From the NCBI RefSeq assembly GCF_016545825.1, contig NC_052619.1:42933682-42997681 (forward strand): 64,000 nucleotides of DNA, read 5' to 3'. Positions 11,349 to 23,355 of this stretch are shown piece after piece. Position 1 is the stretch's first letter, and the number at the start of each line of letters is the position of its first letter. The notes below the pieces were generated by a model. It saw only the letters and a program-made list of their open reading frames with translations, did not search any database and was not told where the DNA came from. The stretch is from Eucalyptus grandis. Taxonomy: Eukaryota; Streptophyta; Magnoliopsida; Myrtales; Myrtaceae. A program made the translations under genes and the position numbers.

Positions 11349-12610
11349 AACCAAACACTATTTTTAGACCTTTTCTGATTTTTTTGGAAAGCACAAATCA
11401 TTTTGGATTCTTTTATTTTAAAATTTTCTTATTTTCAGATTTTTTAATTACAATAACAATAAAACAAAAGTTGACCCAGTGGGTGAGACCCGCAAGCCGG
11501 CCCGACGGGATCCGGCCCGACCAACTGGGGTCGCACCTCCGGGGGCTAGACGCGAGGTCCCCCTGTCTCCTATTTTCCTTTACTCTTTTATTCCTTTCCT
11601 TGATCATTTCCTTTTATCTCTCTCTTCCTTGTCTTGTCGTTTCTTCTCTCTGCACACGCCAGACTAGTGAGAGAGAGAGAGACCCATTTTGTCTTTATTC
11701 TTTTTTGACTTTCCTTTCTTCTCTCTTTGTTTCTCTCCTCTCTCTATCTGTATGTCTTTCGGGTCTCTCATTCCTTTGCACCAAATGGCCGAAACACTGC
11801 CGACCTCACCTTCCCAATGACCGCCAGCTCAAACGTAAAAATAAGACTTAGACTTAACTAACTAGAAAAAGGGGGAAAAAAAGGGCTCAAGAACGAGGGA
11901 GTCGCAACCAGCTACCACCGCCGCTCTCCAACCTCGCCGGGCAAGAATCAATCGCTTGTAAAACCATGATGCACGCTGATAATAACAATGAAACGAAGTA
12001 GACCGAGCAAAAGATGTCATTGGAAATCTACAAAAACGTATTCGATGAGCCATGAACGCCAAGAATGAATGCATATATCTCAACTAGGCATTTCAACAAG
12101 CACTTAGGGTGCATCGGTAGTGGGGTTAGAGATGAGGATAACGCGCTCGATATCAAGCCGTGCTTCAAAGCCAATGGCCCTCGAGACCTTGCGATCACAG
12201 TTCGCACCAAAATGAGGTTGGAGACTGATCCAACCCGAAGGATGGCAGCTCAGCCGACGGGCTTGAAATAGAGTACGAAATAAGGTACTATAGGTGTTCG
12301 GTTGAAGGAGCCCTACCCGACTCAACGGCGTCAGACGGCAAACGAGCTCGACAGATCGGGCTACAGTTGCCCACCTCGCTTGTCTCCAAGTCAGGTCCCT
12401 TGAGAAACCGGCCCTAAACCCATAATTTCAAGCCCAAATAGAACCTACCACAGCTTTGATGAGAACAAACCACCCTTTATTCCACCCTTACTTGTGACTC
12501 TTAGCTCACCCTCAGGGTCTCTCAAGTAATTTCAAGAATTATTAATATGCATCAATGCAAGGAATAATGCAAAAGGAATTAAAATATTCTAAGGTTCACG
12601 TGACATCTTG
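11349..12610. other. Intergenic DNA with no recognised gene
   Basis: After an AT-rich start this contains a GC-rich block (about 11475-11570), a CT-rich tract (about 11570-11790) and a further moderately GC-rich block (11880-12380). That mosaic is common in LTRs of large plant retrotransposons, so it may be LTR remnant, but no termini, domains or duplications were found. The open frames here are low-complexity and show no recognisable protein. Confidence 0.4.
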
Positions 12611-12810
12611 TAGGGGTGAGCATCGGTCCAGGGTCAACCCTGGACTGACCCTGGACTGGCCCAACCCTGCTAGTCCTGGTTCGATTCCTAGGGAGACCGG
12701 GTCGATCCTTGATCTTAGAATTTCTAGACCAACATTGTGCGAGTCATTCCTTGATCCTGAAAGTTTTAGGTCGGTCCAACCCGGACTAACCCCGACTATA
12801 AATATAATAT
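12611..12810 (+). mobile_element. hAT-family fragment (left end)
   Basis: The sequence starts TAGGGGTGAGCA and continues with GGTCCAGGGTCAACCCTGG-like repeats, matching the left end of the hAT element at 25282 for about 200 bp. No matching right terminus was found before 13239, so it is a truncated copy or its right end was displaced. Confidence 0.65.
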
Positions 12811-13238
12811 TATTTATTAATTTTAAAAAAAGAAACAACCTTAAATTAAATAGCATTAACAACATTAAATATCTATTTAGTGAAGAGTTCAAGTAATTTT
12901 ATATTATTCTTTAATAACTTAGATTTTAGATGACCTTTATAATGTCAATAGTCATAATTTACGAAGAATGAAAATGTTTTCGTGAGAAGTCATTTTGGCG
13001 TCCAAAAAGGCATAAACAGTTTTTTATGGCATCTTCCTCTAATATTCATTCTCTTTTGTCTTATTTTTCTCGTAGTCTTCAATTTGCCAAAATTGAAAAA
13101 AATAACTTCTCCACTCGCCACTCAACACTCGCCTCGCTCACTTTGGGTCATTCGTGCCACTTGCCGCTCGATGCTCGCTTGGCTTGTTGCTCCCCGCTCG
13201 ACATTCAATGCTCATTCTGTTCGACGCTCACTCCACTT
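12811..13238. other. AT-rich intergenic DNA, no gene seen
   Basis: There is no recognisable coding or RNA feature. The last 150 bases are rich in CACTCGC- and GCTCGA-like short motifs of unknown meaning. Element 2 begins at 13239. Confidence 0.4.
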
Positions 13239-14155
13239 TGATATAGCTAGTATAAGCACCTAAAGGGGGGTGAATAGATGTAAAAATAATTTCTCGAGAT
13301 ATGAAAACAATACTAGACAAATCAGAAAGGAAGCTCTCATTTAGTTAACAAATCGAACTATGATTAAAGTAAAGCAGAGAGTAGGGAAGAGAAAATTGAA
13401 CACAAAGTTTACAGTGGTTCGGCTTATTTCAAGCCTACGTCCACTCTTCTGCACTAACAGCCCACTGGCTGGATTTCACTATGAACAAAAGAGATGTTAC
13501 AGCACTGCTTTCCCTTGATTCCATAGTGTAGATATTCTATCACACTTCCTCAAGGTATCTCAAAATATAGACTCTTTTGTGTACAAGATTTCGCTCAAGA
13601 ATGAATTGACTAAGAATCAAAGAGCTTCAGACTTTGAAATTCTTTTATCGTGCACTCCTCGAACAACTGGAACGTCTTCCTTTTATACTCATTTGTGCCA
13701 TCATACCCGTTGACACTTACCAAAGGAATTCTTCCAATCCTCCCGTTGGACAGAATCAATTAGGAAGATTATTCGAGCTATTAAAGAAACATGTCGATAG
13801 CCCATCAATCCTGTTCGCCCATACAATCAGGATCTTGGTTTCCATGAGTAGAACCTTCCAAGAATACTTCGTCAATCATCGGATCTTTAATCATTCTTGA
13901 TTTGAATAAAGGAATCCGTTATGTCATATCCAACCAAGAGATCTTCTCCAGTCGATAAGGCAAAATCCTTGATGAAGCAGTTCTGGATAGCTTTTCTTCA
14001 ACGAATTAGAAACTGTCAATGAGAATAGACTTTGAGTCTTGAGTCTGGTAGTCCGGAGGTCTTCAGACTTTAATAGAAGAGTCTACAAAACTTCAGACTA
14101 GACTGATAGAAACGTTTTGTTAGCTTCAGAATATTCCAGAAAGATTTCTCCAACA
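13239..14155 (-). repeat. 3' LTR of element 2
   Basis: It starts TGATATAGCTAG and ends CCAACA, and is clearly homologous along its length to the LTRs of elements 1 and 3. It is followed by a polypurine tract (minus strand AAAAAAGGGGAGAT). Confidence 0.85.
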
Positions 14156-14540
14156 ATCTCCCCTTTTTTGATGGTGAAAAAACTTTCCTGCAGATTTCAA
14201 TAACTTTGAACTGCAAAACATTACTCAAGCAAATATAGATATCTCATAAAGATTAATAGCTTAATGATAACACTAGAATTTGCAACCACAGAAAATAGGT
14301 TAGTCTTGCATGAGAGTAAAGCCATTCATAAGATATCAATAGTACTTAATATAAACATCAGTGAAATCCAAATCCACGTCAAAATCCACATTCAGTCAAT
14401 CCTCATCCGACATAGACACACAAGTCAAACATCAAAACAAACTAAAAATTCAACAAGTTTAAGTTCAAAGATTTCAAATCTCGCATCTCTCCCCCTTTTT
14501 GTCATCATAAAAAAGAAGTTGAGATGGGAATAGAATGGAG

Positions 14541-14675
14541 TCAAGTTTGCTTGGGAATGGGAACAAGCTGGAAATCTCCCATGGACTGGATGATGCCTTC
14601 CAGCTTTTTCAATTCTTCCTTCAGTTGATCCACCTCTTCACCTTTAGCATTGGCTTGAATCTGAAGAGTAAGGGC
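14541..14675 (-). pseudogene. C-terminal remnant of the element 2 additional ORF
   Basis: The minus strand encodes ALTLQIQANAKGEE, a coiled coil (LKEELKKLEGI) and the shared terminal motif ...VPIPKQT before the stop. This matches the ends of the additional ORFs in elements 1 and 3. Upstream homology is lost. Confidence 0.7.
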
Positions 14676-14705
14676 TTTGCGGCCAGCAGGCAAAGCTCTA
14701 GAGGG

Positions 14706-15639
14706 TGTTAAAGCTAGTACGAGCACCTAGAGGGGGTGAATAGGTGTAAACAATTTTCCTGAGGTGAAGTGTGCAACTCAAATCAGCAATAGATTATGAA
14801 AATAAAATTAGACTTTTGTAAACAAATCAAGTTACAATCGAAGTAAAAGAGTGTAAGGAAGAGAATAAGAACACAAGATTTATAGTGGTTCGGCTTAATC
14901 CTAGCCTACATCCACTCTTCTGCACTGACAGCCCACCGGCTGGATTTCACTATGAAACAAAAGAGTTGTTATAGTAAAGCTCTTCCTTGATTCCACAGTG
15001 TAGAGACTCTCTTACACTTCCTTAAGGTCTCTCAAAGATATAGATTCTCTTTTGTATATAAGATTTCGCTCAACAGTTTAATTGACAAAGAACAAGGAGC
15101 TTCAGACTTTGGAATTCTTCTATCACGCACACACTAGAACAACTGGAAAGTCTTCCTTATATACTTCTTTATGTCATCATACCCGTTGGCAATTACCAAA
15201 GAAATTCTTCAAATCTACCCATTGGATAGAATCAATTAGGAAGATTCTGAGTTATTCAAGGAATATGACGATAGCTCACCAATCCTGCTCACCTATACAA
15301 TCAGGATCTAGGTTTTCACAAGTAGAACCTTCCAAATATACTTCACCAATCAACGGATCCAAAATCCCTGAATTAATCTTGATTTGAATAATGGATTTCA
15401 ACATGCTGTATTCAGCCAAGAGATCTTTTCCAGTTGATAGAATCAAATCATTAACGAAACATTCAGTTCTGGATAAGCCTTCTTCGACGGTCTAGAAACT
15501 GTCAATGAGGATAGACCTTGAGTCTTGAGTTTGGCAGTCTGGAGTCTTCAGACTTTGATGGAAGTGTCTGCAAGTCTTTAAACTAGACGATGAAAACGTT
15601 TTGTCAGCTTCAAAATACTCAAGGAAGTTTTCTCCAACA
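14706..15639 (-). repeat. 3' LTR of element 3
   Basis: This 934-bp LTR starts TGTTAAAGC and ends CCAACA. It pairs with 23356-24399. Confidence 0.92.
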
Positions 15640-15656
15640 ATCTCCCATTTTTTTAT
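15640..15656 (-). promoter_or_regulatory. Polypurine tract of element 3 (degenerate)
   Basis: On the minus strand this reads as an A-run, then T, then GGGAGAT next to the 3' LTR. It is weaker than in element 1. A second, cleaner AAAAAGGGGGAGAG tract lies at about 15968-15982. Confidence 0.7.
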
Positions 15657-16019
15657 GGTTACAAAACTTTCTTGCAGATTTGGATATCTTTGACCTGCAA
15701 AACATTACTCAAGCAAATATGGATATCTCACAAAAGATAAATGGCTTAGTAAAGATAATATTAAAATCTACATCCACAGAAAGTAGGTTAGTTCTGTAAA
15801 TGAGCAAAGCCATGAGATATCAACGGTGCTTAAGATAAACAAATGTTTAAATAGTCAAACCCAAATCCAGTCCAAATCCAAATAGCCAAGCACAAAAGTC
15901 AAGTCAAGACATCACAAAAGTTAAGAGTTCAAAGTGTTCAAAGTTCAAAGTCAAATCTGCACCACATCTCTCCCCCTTTTTGTCATCATTAAAAAAGTAG
16001 AGATGAAAAGAAAATGGAA

Positions 16020-18111
16020 CTAAGATTGCTTGGGAACATGGACAAGTTGGAAATCTTCCATTGACTGGACAATGCCTTTAAGCTTTTTCAAATCTTCCTT
16101 CAGTTGCACCACATCTTCACCCTTAGCATTTGCTTGAACTTGAAGAGTAAGGGCATGGATTTGTTCATTCAAAGAAACCGAAGAAGCTTGTCTTGCATTC
16201 TACAAGTTCTGAATTTCGTATCCCAGAGCATAGATTTGACCTCGCATCTCCAAAAGAACATCAAGCACTCTGTGAAAGTCTGCTGAATTATCAGTCTGAG
16301 TACTGGCATCTGCACGATCACACGGCGTATTGGCAGATGATGGCAAATCAGCATGGTCACGCAGATTGGGCGATGAAACATCATGTCCATCTTCAGGAAA
16401 TTGAGAGGCATAGATGTCCTCTAGATTTGCTGAAGAGTGGCTTACTCCTTCACTGGTGGCAGGAAATGAGGACGTACCTCTTTTCTCAGGATCTTTCCCT
16501 GTTTCCATGCCTTCAGGTGGAGAAAAATATTCCTCATGCTCTGCTCCTGCTTGTTCTCCTCTGCCCTCTTCTTCTCCTTCCTCAATCCTTTCCTCCTCTG
16601 TTTCTTTCTCCAATTCTTCTCTCTCTCTTGTTCTCTATTCTGTCTCATCCCTGTTTTGTTCCTATCTCTCCGTTGATTCTGGAACAGAACGACTCAAGTT
16701 CTTCAATGCCATTGCAAAAATGGTGATATCATCCTCATGCTCTTCATCCTCAATAATGAGTTCTCTTCTTTTCTTGGATGGGGTAGCCATGGGCTCCTTC
16801 CCTTTCCTCTTTGCAGTCGAAGAGACTGGATGAGTCTTGACATGGGTTTTCTCCTTGAATTACTCCAACTCCTTGTTGAGTTCCTTTAGACGCATTTTAG
16901 AGACCATTTTCAGTCCCACCACCATTTGATCGCACGTTCGAACACAAAGAATCTGAGGATGCTGAATGTTAAAATGTTTGAATAACTTGGTCACAAGTGC
17001 TAGGTAAGGAAGTTGACCCTTATCCTTCACCATTGCACTGTACATGTGGAACATAATAGTGTGTGGAAGAGAGAACTTTTTACCAGCATTGATGGTGTAC
17101 ATCAACTTTGCCTCCGAGTTTGAAACGTCGGTCTTTGAAGTTGATTTTGTCCGAGACAATTAATCACTATCTTGTGAAGCAAAATGTTGGACGCATTCAT
17201 TCTCAAATAGGTAATCTTCCCTTCCGTTGTTCTATCCTAAACAAGCTCTATCGTTGCACGAGCAATAGACACACTGATAGGTTGATATCTCCCTCTTTCA
17301 ACTCCAATCATATCAGCCAGCGTATTCATGTCAACCACATAGTCCTGATCTCGAAAACTGAAAGAGAACCTATTCGCATCCAAGAACCTAAGATTCGAAT
17401 AGAAGTAAGTAGTAAGTTCAGCATGAGCCTCTGTTGTTTCAAAACAAAACTATTTGAGTTGCAGAAGATTGAATTTTTCTCGTAGATTGACATTCATAGA
17501 GTAAAAAAAATCAAAGTCCACCCTTCTAGGGTTTATCACGCCACGCTTAAGCAACTTGGAGTACAGTTGCTTGTGTTCCTTCTAGCGAAACAAGTCTGTC
17601 ATTTTGCTTCGGATTTTTGCCGCAACACCCATTCTCGGTTTAAACTAACTGTACATCCTATCATCGTCATCCGATCAGGCTAAATCAGCCCTCCAACATG
17701 TGGATTGCTTGGGATATTTGCCAAAGTGTCTTCCGCCGACCCCACATGGACAATTCCCAATCGTTCCATTGTGCGTAAAAAGAAAGTTTCATTTCCATAC
17801 CCTTTGTCTTTCAAAAATTCATCAATGTAGTTCAACAGAGTACCACTCATCTTTAAAGCATGGTAAAGCTTGTAGGTAAAAGCGGGCTTAAGAGTTCTTA
17901 CGAGTTCTGTGTCTTCGATGATTTCTTCCTTTTCTCGATGTGCAACATCCTGAGGTCTAGATGGAAGAGATAGACAATGCTGAGAATGTTGTGGGCTCTA
18001 CTGCTGTCTAGGAGATTCTTCTTCCTCGGTGAGATCAAAGTGCGTAGGCCCCTCACGCATTTGCTGTGGTCCCCTGTTCGCGATCCTTGAAGACTTTCTT
18101 TGAGATGACAT
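16020..18111 (-). pseudogene. Additional 3' ORF of element 3, frame-broken
   Basis: The start is the ATG at 18111 (MSSQRKSSRIANRGPQQMRE) and the stop follows ...VPKQS at 16020-16022, about 2.1 kb in all. The order matches element 1: basic N-terminus, central conserved domain with GQLPYLALVTKLF near 16990, then an acidic Glu/Ser-rich region (16440-16760), a segment LEDIYASQFPEDGHD near 16400 and a C-terminal coiled coil near 16080. It is separated from pol by about 410 bp without a gene. Function is unknown; its position is that of sireviral env-like ORFs, but no signal peptide or membrane span is evident. Confidence 0.7.
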
Positions 18112-18523
18112 TTTTCACAGTCTTTGAGAGATTCCAAGCTTGTTTCCCAAGAAAGATGAAAACTTTTCGAGGATTAAACAAGAAAAGAAGACATAAATGA
18201 AAGATCTGTGCTCTCTTAGGGTTTTTGTGAGTAAAACGAAGAAGATCCAGTAGTATATAAGGCAGTCGAAGCGAGGCATACGGAGCGTCGTAAAAAAGGA
18301 AATATAAAAATTTCTTTTATAAAATAACTGTCTTTTCAAAATTAGATAATTGTCATTTAAAAATAACTTCTTTTTCAAAAAGGAAGGATTGCAATAATTT
18401 CGGATAGATGATTGTACCTTTTCAAGATTTGATCCGAGAGATCAATTTCTAAAATAGAAATAACTTACAATCGTAGATCTTGATTGTTTGAGTCTGAGAG
18501 TCTTTAGACTTTCAGTCCTAAGT

Positions 18524-21500
18524 CTAAACTTCCTCAAGCTTTAAGATATTGAGTATGTATCGAATAACTTCAAATTGATTTTTCTCCAAAGGTTTTGTAA
18601 ATATAACCGCCAGTTGATTCTTTAAATCAATAAACTGAATTGAAACTTCTCCATTTTGAATATGATCTCTAATGAAATGATGTCGAATTTCTATATGTTT
18701 TGCTCTTGAGTGAAGAATTGGATTCTTGGTGAGATTGATTGCGCTGGTGTTGTCACATTTGATCTCAGTGCATGAATTTTCAATTCCAAAGTCTCTTAGC
18801 TATTGTTTTATCCACAGAATTTGTAAACAACAACTTCCAAGAGCTACATATTCTGCTTCTGCCATAGAAAGAGTTACTGTACTTTATTTCCTTGAAAACC
18901 AAGATATTGTCTTGCTTCCAAGTAGTTGACAGGTGCCCGAAGTGCTCTTTCTATCAATTCTGCATCCAACTAGGTCTCGCATCCGAGTATCCAAGAAGAG
19001 TAAAGTATCATTCTTTAGGATACCAGAGACCCAAGTTTGAAGTTGAGGCAATGTATTTGATAATACGCTTTGCAACACTTAGATGAGATTCTTTAGGGTC
19101 TGCTTGAAATCTAGCACACATACAAACACTAAACAAAATGTCAGGTCTAGAAGTAGTTAGATAAAGAAGTGAGTCAATGATACTCCTGTATAGTTTCTGG
19201 TCAACTTGACATTGGTATATCAGTCTTTTTGCAATTTTCTAGTCCAAACTTTTTGACAAGTTCTTTAGCATATTTTTCTTGATGAATAAAGATTCATTCA
19301 TTCAGTTGTTTCACTTGAAGCCCGAGAAAAATGTTAGCTCACCCATCATGCTCATTTCAAACTCATCCCGCATAGACTTTGAGAATTTCTTGCACAAATT
19401 TTCATTAGAAGATCCAAAAATAATATCATCAATATAAATTTGAATAAGTAGAAAACTTTTGCTTTCTTTTTTGATAAACAATGTAGTATCTACTTTACCT
19501 TTGACAAAGCCATTTTGAATTAAAAACTTACTTAGTCTGTCGTATCAAGCTCGAGGTGCTTGCTTTAAATCATATAGAGCTTTTTTCAGTCTGAATATAG
19601 AGTCTGGTTTCCTTGGGTCTTCAAAACTGGGTGGTTGTTCCACATAGACTTCCTCTTAGATGAATCCATTTAGGAAAACACTCTTGACGTCCATTTGGAA
19701 TAACCTGAAATTCTTGTGACAGGCAAAAGCAAGTAATAATCTAATTGCTTCTAACCTTGCTACCGGGCGTGTAAGTCTCATCATAGTCTATCCCTTCTTC
19801 TTGCGTATATCCCTTGGCCACGAGTCTAGCTTTGTTTCTTATGACTTTTCCTTTCTCTTTCATCTTAATCCTGAAAACCCATTTAGCTCTAATGATGGAT
19901 TTACCTTTCGGTTTAGGAGTCAACTCCTAGACATCATTGATGCTGAATTGCCCGAGTTCTTCTTGCATAACTTCAATCCAGCTTTCATTAGTCAAAGTTT
20001 CTTTTATGCTTTTGGGTTCTATTTCATAAATAAGAGCCATAACACTAGACTCTTCACGCCTTTTGGATCTTGTGCGAATTCCTTCATTGATATTACCAAT
20101 AATAAGATCTTTGGGATGACTGGACTTATGCTTCCAGTTGCTGGTTGATTTGTCAGACTGTTGTTCTTTTTCTTCATTTGAATCTTCGTTAATCATCTGT
20201 TGCTTGTCTTTTGAAGTTTGAGCTGCTTCTGGAGATTTAGACTTTGTAGAGTCTGGAGCAGGTTTAGATTATTCAAGATGAGTGTGAATCGATTGATTTT
20301 GCATAATGTCTTGAAATTTGACATTCATCGATTCCTTCACAGATTGAGTCTTTTTGTTGTAAACTCTGTAAACTTTGCTTATGACAGAATATCCAAGGAA
20401 AATACATTCATCTGATTTTTCTTCAAATTTACCAACTCGATCATTTGCATTTTTCAATATAAAACATTTACATCCAAACACATGAAAATATGAAACAATG
20501 GGCTTCTTTCCTTTGAAAAACTCATAGAGAGTTTTCTCCAGAATAGGCCTTAAAAAGAATCTGTTAATGATATAACACGCTGTAGAAACTGCTTCAGCCA
20601 AAAAACGAGAAGAGATGTTACTTCCAATTAAGAGTTCTAGCCATTTCCTGAAGCGACCTATTCTTTCTTTCTACAAATCCATTTTGCTCTGAAGTATATG
20701 GTGAAGAGAACACATGCTGAAAATGAGATTCATCATAGAATTCTGTAAAGTCTTGATTTTCAAATTCACCTCCATGGTCTATCCGTATACTTGAAATAAC
20801 ATACCCTTTCTCATTTTGGACATTTTTAGCAAATTTTATAAAATAGGAAAAAGTTTCAGACTTACTTGCTAGGAAATATACCCAAGTGAATCGTGAATAA
20901 TCATCCACAATTACTAAACAGTATTTCTTACCTCCAATGCTCTGAGTTTTGGTTGGTCCAAAGAAATCCATATGCAAGAGCTGCAGTACACAATTAGTGG
21001 ATACTTGATTTGTTGGTTTGAATGAGTTTCTCACCTGTTTTCCCAACACGTATGGTGTGCATAGATCAGACTTTTGGTATGTCAGATTGGGTAGTCCACA
21101 AACAAACTTCTTTACTGAGATTTTGGCTATTTGTTTGATGTGCCCAAGTTTTCTATGCCATAAGTTTGCTTCTTCTTGAATTGAGATGAGACATGGGGTT
21201 TCATCTGGTTTGATATCCAAGAGGTAGATATTCCCATGACTTTGTCCTATGAAAGACTGAGATGAGTCTTTACTAGTTCCTGAACATATTCCTTCCTGAA
21301 AGTTGATTTTGAAACCGGTGTCGCACAGCTGACTAATACTTAGTAGATTGTAGTTGAGTCATTCTACTAAGGAAACATTATTGATCGTGAGGCTTCCAAT
21401 CTTTATAGCTCCGTATCCCACAATTCTTCCTTTGCTGTTTCCTCCAAAAGAAACTTTTCCACCATTAACTTGAACAAGCTTTATGAAGCAATTTGAATCT

Positions 21501-22131
21501 CCTGTCATATGTCTTGAACATCCACTATCCAGGTATCATTTGAACTTTTTCTTGATAGTGACCTGTATTTTGAAAAGAGACTCAAGCTTTCTTTGGTACC
21601 CATATTTTCTTGGGTCCATTGGTGTTAGTGTAATATACGGTCTTTGCCCATACATTCTTAACAAGCTTCCAAGTCATATGACATTCTTTTTCAAAATGAT
21701 CTGAGCTATTGCACTTAGAACATTTTAGAGCACTGCGACCTACTGGTTTTACAAAAAAAAAATTGGAAATGATTTTTGTAAGAATCTCTTTTAGGTCTTT
21801 GCTTAATTGTTTCCTTTACTTTAGGAAAATCAATCAGAAGAATGGTTTCAGCAGTCATTCATAAACCTGATTTGTTAAAGTAAGGTCTTTGTGCTATAAG
21901 AATTTTTTCAAGTTTCTCAGATCCTATAGAAAATCTTTTAGAGATACTTGAGATATCATTTTTCAAGAATGCATTTTCTTTTGAAAGATTGTCTGCATTT
22001 TCTTTCAAAGTAGTAACACTTTTGTCTAAACTTTTGACCTTTTCTTTCCAAACATTTTCCTGTTGTTTCAATGTAGAATTTTCTCTTTTAAGTTCGGAAA
22101 TCCTTTTGAGAGAAGTTTTGAGACTAAGACA
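18524..22131 (-). pseudogene. pol: pol of element 3: protease, integrase, reverse transcriptase, RNase H; frame-broken
   Basis: Domains run in Ty1-copia order. A coiled-coil linker (21859-22071) ends in AQRPYFNKSG. The protease site lies near 21520. Integrase (20618-21220) is nearly continuous, with WHRKLGH and CX2C-type zinc-binding remnants, HMDFFGP, RIDHGGEFEN and QNGFVERKNR carrying the D, D and E catalytic positions. The C-terminal integrase region is at 20269-20601. Reverse transcriptase spans about 19350-20200, with NKARLVAKGYTQEEGIDY, and RNase H carries DRKSTSGTC near 18960. The stop is at 18524-18526. Stops and frameshifts separate these blocks. Confidence 0.9.
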
Positions 22132-23293
22132 CTATTCATCAAAGTATCTAGAGACTTTAGTAGGGATTTTCAAATTACTTACCTTGATTTCACTATCTGA
22201 ATCTGAGTTTGTCTCGGAGTCTGAATTCGAATATGATTGTGCCATGAGACAAATATTGGCATAATCATCATCACTTTCCTCACATTCTGTATCACTCCAA
22301 GTTTCTACTTTAAGTGTCTTTCGATATTTCTCAGCTTTTCCTTTCTTTTTCCTCAGAAGGGGACAATTGGGTATGATATGTCCCTTTTTTCTTGCATTCA
22401 AAGCAGATTACATCTTTATTGGATTCATCATCCTCAACTGATTTAGTTTGTTGCTTTTGAAAGCTTTGTTTCTTTGGATTGAATCTTCTCCCCTTTCTGT
22501 TTAGTTTTCTGAATCTTCTTATCATGAGAGCAAGCTCTTCATCATCCATATCGTCTTCAGAATCCGTGACATCAGAATCATCATTAAATTTTAATGCAAT
22601 AGATTTCTTACCTTTAGGATCTTCATCTTCGTTGTTTTGCTCCACTTCATAAGACTAAAGAGTCCCAATCAATTCGTCAACAGACAATGGCATGATTCTT
22701 TGTGTTTCCCTTATTAAGGTCTTTATGTGATTCCAATCCTTGGACAGCCCACGCAGTAGCTTGTTTACCTTCATGGGTCCAAAAATTTGTTGACTTTGAT
22801 ATTCAAGACCATTCACGATTTCTGTAAAATGACTAAATATGTCAGTGATAGATTCTCATGATTTCATTTTGAATGCTTCGTATTGACCGAGCAAAATGTT
22901 GATTCTGGTTTCTTTCACTCGATCAGTTCCTTCATAAGTGATGTGTAATCTATCCTAGATTTCTTTAGCTGTTTCACAAAAAGATATTCTGTTATATTCA
23001 GTAGGAGATAATACACAATATAAAGAATAAATTGCTTTTGCATCAAGAGCTTGTCTCTTGGTTATCTCTTCTTGAGTCATTTCACTAGACTCAATGGCTT
23101 ATTTTCCTCTTTCTGAGACTGGTGTAGCTTTAGGAATGATTTCTTTGTCTACCACATCCCATTCTAGAGGATCTTTTGATCTTAGGAATGCATTCATCTT
23201 GTTTTTCCATATGTTGTATTCCTTTCCATCAAAATAAGGCGGTCTGGTATTGCTTTGCCCTTCAACTAGTCTTGGAGCCAACATACCAGCCAT
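22132..23293 (-). pseudogene. gag: gag of element 3, frame-broken
   Basis: The ATG at 23293 opens MAGMLAPRLVEGQ, then RPPYFDGKEYNIWKNKM, the conserved start of SIRE-type gag. The middle is interrupted; the C-terminal third (22331-22645) holds KGKKSIALKFNDDSD and an acidic stretch. The zinc knuckle near 22375-22410 begins CFECKKKG but shifts frame in an A-run; the other frame supplies GHIIPNC, completing a CX2CX4HX4C motif. An acidic Ser/Asp tail follows. Confidence 0.85.
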
Positions 23294-23341
23294 GGATCTT
23301 TAACTTTAAAGTAAAACACTTCAACTTAAGTGAGTACACAA

Positions 23342-23353
23342 GCTCTGATACCA
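23342..23353 (-). promoter_or_regulatory. Primer-binding site of element 3
   Basis: The minus strand reads TGGTATCAGAGC, the standard plant initiator tRNA-Met primer site, two bases from the 5' LTR end. Confidence 0.9.
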
Positions 23354-23355
23354 AT

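Larger units (their letters stand above)
13239..14705 (-). mobile_element. Truncated Sirevirus-like element (element 2), host of element 3
   Basis: A complete 917-bp LTR is followed by the polypurine tract, an internal second tract (about 14490) and the last part of an additional ORF. The sequence then stops resembling elements 1 and 3 at about 14675. Element 3 is inserted immediately after, at 14706. No second LTR of this copy was found after element 3, so this is the 3' end of an older, deleted insertion. Confidence 0.8.
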